8,803 nucleotides of DNA from Pseudomonadota bacterium (GTDB lineage Bacteria; Myxococcota_A; Bradymonadia; UBA4248): NCBI GenBank assembly GCA_009786045.1, contig WQTY01000070.1, forward strand, positions 1 through 8,803, written 5' to 3'. The translations under genes were made by a program, and so were the position numbers. A model generated the notes under the pieces. It made no database searches and had not been told where the DNA came from. It was given only the letters and a program-made list of their open reading frames with translations. Positions 6,287 to 8,803 of the stretch are shown here, piece by piece. Position 1 is the stretch's first letter, and every line of letters starts with the position of its first letter.

Positions 6287-6706
6287 TTAATTCCGATGCT
6301 TTATCTCTATAAGCTTTTTAACAATGCCTGCATCCGCATCGGTTTCCACATACTTCATAAAGGGCCGTCCTTCGACATATTGCGGTGCATCCATGATAAG
6401 TGCCACCACATATTTTGGAAGCTCATCATCTATCGCAGCGGCCACTGCTTTTTCTCCAAACACGAAATTCACCTTAAAACACCCGTCTGACGGAACCAAA
6501 TACAAAATTGTCCGTTTGCCGCTCTTCACAACAAGCGTCCAACCTGCTCTTTTGCTGTAATACTTCCACTCTTCGGTGATACTGCCGCAAACCGATGCCA
6601 CGTTATCCTTTATTGTGTTCCAAAAGATTTTGCTGTCGGCCAGGGCCTCTGCAAGCATTTTTTCATCCGGGATAAGCGCTTTCTCGCCAAATATGCTTAA
6701 TGACAT
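6287..6706 (-). CDS. DUF3788-family protein
   Basis: This small soluble protein of 139 residues matches the pattern I know for DUF3788, a family of unknown function common in gut and other anaerobic bacteria. The central signature is visible: EEWKYYSKRAGWTLVV at about 45-60, then a KRTILYLVPSDG strand-turn at 64-75, then FKVNFVFGEKAV at 77-88. A C-terminal part (YVEGRPFMKYVE at about 110-121) ends in a basic helix. There is no signal peptide. The ATG at 6704-6706 has AGGAG 9 nt upstream and gives the expected MSLSIFGEKA N-terminus; 12 more in-frame upstream codons are unlikely to be translated. It is followed on the same strand by the acyltransferase gene (99-bp gap) and is divergent from the WG-repeat lipoprotein. 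Family assignment is fairly firm; function is unknown. Confidence 0.85.
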   Translation of the reverse strand: MSLSIFGEKALIPDEKMLAEALADSKIFWNTIKDNVASVCGSITEEWKYYSKRAGWTLVVKSGKRTILYLVPSDGCFKVNFVFGEKAVAAAIDDELPKYVVALIMDAPQYVEGRPFMKYVETDADAGIVKKLIEIKHRN

Positions 6707-6715
6707 CCTGCCATT

Positions 6716-6720
6716 CTCCT
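6716..6720 (-). promoter_or_regulatory. Ribosome-binding site fixing the DUF3788 start
   Basis: On the minus strand AGGAG stands 9 nt before the ATG at 6706. It favours this start over one 36 bp further upstream. Confidence 0.7.
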
Positions 6721-6742
6721 GATTATTCACTGTCAAACACAC

Positions 6743-6771
6743 ATTTTAATACCTTTGCCGGACTCTGTATC
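6743..6771 (-). promoter_or_regulatory. Weak candidate promoter for the DUF3788-acyltransferase pair
   Basis: On the minus strand TAAAAT (five of six matches to TATAAT) lies 17 nt after GATACA, a weak -35 match. It is 37 bp before the DUF3788 ATG. A perfect TTGACA also occurs on this strand at 6731-6736, but no -10 box follows at the right distance. This is a tentative call. Confidence 0.28.
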
Positions 6772-6928
6772 GCCGTCGCAGGCCAAACATTGGGAACCCA
6801 ACGTCTGCGCCATACAACGTACAACGACCTACAGGATAAAGGCAAAGAATTTGATATTCCGCATTGAGGTTCACACTGCATTTTCATACAATATTTGCCG
6901 CAATGCGGGCTATTTCCGCAACCGTCAT

Positions 6929-6932
6929 GAGG
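6929..6932 (+). promoter_or_regulatory. Ribosome-binding site fixing a TTG start for the WG-repeat lipoprotein
   Basis: GAGG stands 8 nt before the TTG at 6941. That start puts a signal peptide at the exact N-terminus of the protein, so site and protein features agree. Confidence 0.65.
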
Positions 6933-6940
6933 ATCAAGCT

Positions 6941-8446
6941 TTGAAAAACTTTGCCTTTCCCCTGTTTTGCCTCACCTTCCCCATGATTGTCTGTGCCTGC
7001 GCCGGTTCGGTTCGTTCCTGCTCGGAAGCGCCTACCCTCGCTGAGGATGCGGCCAAACCCGATGGAGAAGCTGACCACGAAGCAGCCAATATTAGCAATA
7101 GCAATATTCGGGCCGAATCCTCCACCAGGGTGGAAGCATGGCCCCCGCGCTACATCCTCCAGCTTGGCAACTACGGCGCGTCTGATGAAGACTGGCGCAT
7201 CGGAGCCATCGATGACGATGGCCAAATCATCGTGCATTTCGAGAGCACAACAAAGCGTTTCCTCACCGAATACAACGAAGGGCGCTTCGTTTTCTACGAT
7301 GCCGGCAAGCGCTATGGCCTGCTAGACGCCAACGGCATAGTCGTCGTCGAGCCACGCGACGCAGTGTTTGGACGGCCTTCCGAAGGACTTATTGCCGTGC
7401 AAACCGAATCTGGGTGCGGCTATATCAATCTGGACGGCAACGAGGTCATTCCCATTCAGCCATGGGACAGCTGCAGTGCGTTCAAGGACGGAAAAGCCAT
7501 CGTTACCAACGCAGGAGAACCGTTCGTCACCAGAGAAGAAGACAGTCAGTATGGCGAAGGTTACATTGATCGCCATGGTAAAGTCATCATCGACCTGACG
7601 TACAAGTATGCCAGCGACTTTAGCGAAGGACGGGCAGCAGTGAGCCGCGGTTTCACCGAATCAGGGCAGGACGAAGACGACACAGAATTTGCCCCCGCTA
7701 ACCGCCGTGCAAACTATGGCTATATCGATCACGGCGGCAATCCCATCACCCCATTCGAATTCGACCGTGCCGAACCTTTCCAGGCAGGCATGGCCCTCGT
7801 GGCACGCGACCGCTTCCGCGAAGCGCCCTACAATGAAACGTTCTACGACTACGCCTTTATCGACACACAGGGCGATATGGTGTGGCCCATGACCTTTGGC
7901 AACGCCGATCCCTTCAACGACTCGGGTTTTGCCCGTGTGGAAATCTGCGACGATAAACTCCCCGCCAAAGGCGACACCTTCAACTGCCAATCCGGCCTTA
8001 TTCGCAAAGATGGTTCCTGGCTGTTCAAACCCGGACGTTTCCAACGTGTCGGCGTGTTCAGCGAAGGACGCGTTCCCGTCACTTTTCTCAATGGTTCGAC
8101 CGGCTACGTCGACGAGAAGGGCAATACAGTTTTTGCCGCTGACGGAGGTGCCTTTGTCCATGGCGCTGTCATCGTTTCGGGCAATTGCCCAGACGAGCCT
8201 GACTCAATACGTGCTGTCGACATCCATGGCCAGTCAATCTTTCCGTTCTCTGTAAAAACAGCATCCTGTGACTGCATCGGTCATGAATTCGATGCGCACG
8301 GCATTCTGATCATAGAAACCGACAGTGATATCAAAGACTACAGAAGCATGGTTTTGCACCGCGAGCGAGGCGTGGTCTGGCCGCCCGGCTGGAACGAAAA
8401 GGGCGCTGGCGAAGGGATGCTGTGCTGGGATGACACCGAGATTTAG
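6941..8446 (+). CDS. WG-repeat lipoprotein
   Basis: This is a 501-residue secreted protein built mainly from WG (KWG-type) repeats, beta-rich units thought to mediate binding. About eight units are visible, each centred on a Tyr/Gly-x-Ile/Leu-Asp-x-x-Gly core: near 86-98, 125-132 (YGLLDANG), 159-166 (CGYINLDG), 207-214, 259-266 (YGYIDHGG), 304-311, 351-358 and 387-394. The N-terminus reads as a lipoprotein signal: KNF, a hydrophobic stretch, then VCA before C20, followed by a low-complexity S/E/A/N region to about residue 65. It should be anchored to a membrane facing the periplasm or outside. The start is TTG at 6941, chosen for the GAGG at 8 nt and the signal peptide. An in-frame TTG at 6755 would add 62 residues that hide the signal and cross the divergent promoter region. 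It is acidic and contains many cysteines in its last third. A perfect-stem hairpin follows the stop. The ligand is unknown. Confidence 0.88.
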   Translation: MKNFAFPLFCLTFPMIVCACAGSVRSCSEAPTLAEDAAKPDGEADHEAANISNSNIRAESSTRVEAWPPRYILQLGNYGASDEDWRIGAIDDDGQIIVHFESTTKRFLTEYNEGRFVFYDAGKRYGLLDANGIVVVEPRDAVFGRPSEGLIAVQTESGCGYINLDGNEVIPIQPWDSCSAFKDGKAIVTNAGEPFVTREEDSQYGEGYIDRHGKVIIDLTYKYASDFSEGRAAVSRGFTESGQDEDDTEFAPANRRANYGYIDHGGNPITPFEFDRAEPFQAGMALVARDRFREAPYNETFYDYAFIDTQGDMVWPMTFGNADPFNDSGFARVEICDDKLPAKGDTFNCQSGLIRKDGSWLFKPGRFQRVGVFSEGRVPVTFLNGSTGYVDEKGNTVFAADGGAFVHGAVIVSGNCPDEPDSIRAVDIHGQSIFPFSVKTASCDCIGHEFDAHGILIIETDSDIKDYRSMVLHRERGVVWPPGWNEKGAGEGMLCWDDTEI

Positions 8447-8447
8447 C

Positions 8448-8497
8448 TGAAAACGCACTGTGAACAAGCTCTCGTGACTCGGTATAGTGCGTTTTCA
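8448..8497 (+). terminator. Terminator-like hairpin with a perfect 12-bp stem
   Basis: TGAAAACGCACT (8448-8459) is perfectly complementary to AGTGCGTTTTCA (8486-8497), with a 26-nt loop between. It begins 2 bp after the lipoprotein stop. The TTTT lies within the right arm of the stem rather than after it, so termination on the plus strand would be imperfect. The symmetric A/T tracts would allow action on either strand. The stem itself is certain; the role is inferred from position. Confidence 0.65.
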
Positions 8498-8588
8498 ACT
8501 TAACGCCGCATGCCCTCGCAGCACATGCAATCTGTTTCTTCTCCAGCAAAACAGAGCATGTCGCTACAGACGATGCACTTTGCCACTC

Positions 8589-8643
8589 TACCCACAAGCA
8601 ATGCGCAGCATTGCAGGGGGTGTGGGGGAACTCGTTCCCCCAC
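8589..8643 (+). repeat. Structured leader repeat, copy 2 (upstream of the RNA methyltransferase)
   Basis: This is the second copy of the element at 2663-2718, in the same orientation, identical over 44 nt and then diverging in the tip of the second hairpin. Here the hairpin is GTGGGGGAA / TTCCCCCAC, a 9-bp stem with a 4-nt loop, so the stem is extended compared with copy 1. The element ends 21 nt before the TTG start of the downstream gene, nearly the same distance as in copy 1. An A-rich stretch, not a T tract, follows. Confidence 0.85.
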
Positions 8644-8652
8644 AAAAAATAT

Positions 8653-8656
8653 AGGA
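8653..8656 (+). promoter_or_regulatory. Ribosome-binding site fixing a TTG start for the methyltransferase
   Basis: AGGA stands 8 nt before the TTG at 8665, the only plausible in-frame start before the TRAM domain begins. Confidence 0.6.
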
Positions 8657-8664
8657 ACAGGCGA

Positions 8665-8803
8665 TTGGATTCGAAAACATGGCCCCTTCCGGGGGAATAC
8701 AGCATTGACAGGGTCAATTTTCGCGGCGAGGGGATAACGCTGCCCGATGGGGGAACGAGGCTTCGCATTGCAAATGCGTTGGAGGGGGAGCGCGTTTTGG
8801 CGG
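8665..8803 (+). CDS. Probable RNA uracil-5-methyltransferase (RlmD/RumA/TrmA-like), N-terminal TRAM domain only
   Basis: Only the first 46 codons are present; the gene runs off the right edge. The visible part reads as a TRAM domain, the small RNA-binding beta barrel that opens 23S rRNA and tRNA uracil-5-methyltransferases of the RumA/RlmD type. A strand (EYSIDRVNFRGEGI) carries the typical R-G-E-G-I turn, followed by LPDGGTRLRI and the strongly characteristic ANALEGERVLA, which corresponds to the family's PGALPGERV block. The full protein would continue with a methyltransferase domain (expected total around 400 residues or more), which cannot be seen here. The start is TTG at 8665, with AGGA 8 nt upstream. 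The structured repeat ends 21 nt before the start. TRAM domains also occur in MiaB-type proteins, but there they are C-terminal, so the N-terminal position favours RumA/TrmA-type enzymes. Which uridine is modified cannot be said. Confidence 0.75.
   Translation, partial: MDSKTWPLPGEYSIDRVNFRGEGITLPDGGTRLRIANALEGERVLA

Noticed and set aside
6755..6940. N-terminal 62-residue extension of the WG-repeat protein
   Set aside because: It hides a clear lipoprotein signal, has no ribosome-binding site at its TTG, and overlaps the region expected to hold the divergent promoter.
8510..8737. 75-codon plus-strand frame starting at 8510
   Set aside because: It runs through the repeat, its composition is not protein-like, and it ends out of frame inside the well-supported TRAM-domain gene.
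8331..8768. 145-codon minus-strand frame across the lipoprotein end and the repeat
   Set aside because: It is antisense to two supported genes, crosses the hairpin and the repeat, and shows no recognisable domain.
1..8803. CRISPR arrays, tRNA or rRNA genes, insertion sequences, toxin-antitoxin pairs
   Set aside because: Nothing with regularly spaced repeats, tRNA-like folding, transposase motifs or typical toxin-antitoxin gene pairs was found by eye on either strand.

Overview
The window looks like chromosomal DNA from a Gram-negative bacterium. Most of it is GC-rich, with a strong preference for C in the third codon position. The organism cannot be named from the sequence. A short RdgC-like protein followed directly by a small partner protein recalls an arrangement I associate with Myxococcota and related 'deltaproteobacterial' lineages. 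That placement rests on memory and is inference. A lipoprotein with WG repeats and an undecaprenyl-pyrophosphate phosphatase agree with a diderm but do not decide the lineage.

Layout, left to right. Bases 3-1232 (+) are the 3' part of an unrecognised, C-terminally membrane-anchored protein, which ends at a clear intrinsic terminator (1258-1290). Next is a tight two-gene unit (+): a short RdgC-like recombination protein (1362-1991) and a small conserved-looking partner (1997-2515). A structured repeat (2663-2718) leads into uppP (2741-3565, +). A 63-codon gene (3557-3748, -) converges on uppP and overlaps its end by 9 bp. After a palindrome-rich spacer comes a membrane-anchored metallo-beta-lactamase-fold hydrolase of the NAPE-PLD-like type (3951-5105, +).

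Bases 5141-6706 hold two minus-strand genes, a DUF3788-family protein followed by an acyltransferase-3 membrane protein. The acyltransferase gene is much more AT-rich than its surroundings (sampled 60-base lines have 33-40% G+C, against 72% in one uppP line), which suggests transfer. Divergent from this pair is a WG-repeat lipoprotein (6941-8446, +) with a TTG start. It ends in a perfect 12-bp stem terminator-like hairpin (8448-8497). The last gene, cut by the window edge, is the N-terminal TRAM domain of a probable RNA uracil-5-methyltransferase (8665 onward, +), also with a TTG start.

The most unusual signal is a 55-56 nt element found twice in the same orientation (2663-2718 and 8589-8643). 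A 44-nt core is identical, and each copy ends 21-22 nt before the start codon of an unrelated gene (uppP and the methyltransferase). It contains two hairpins and two stretches that compete for the same G-rich partner. It could be a dispersed palindromic repeat, a cis-acting leader RNA, or both. No complete multi-gene defence or mobile system is visible. The nearest candidate for an undescribed module is the RdgC-like plus partner pair.
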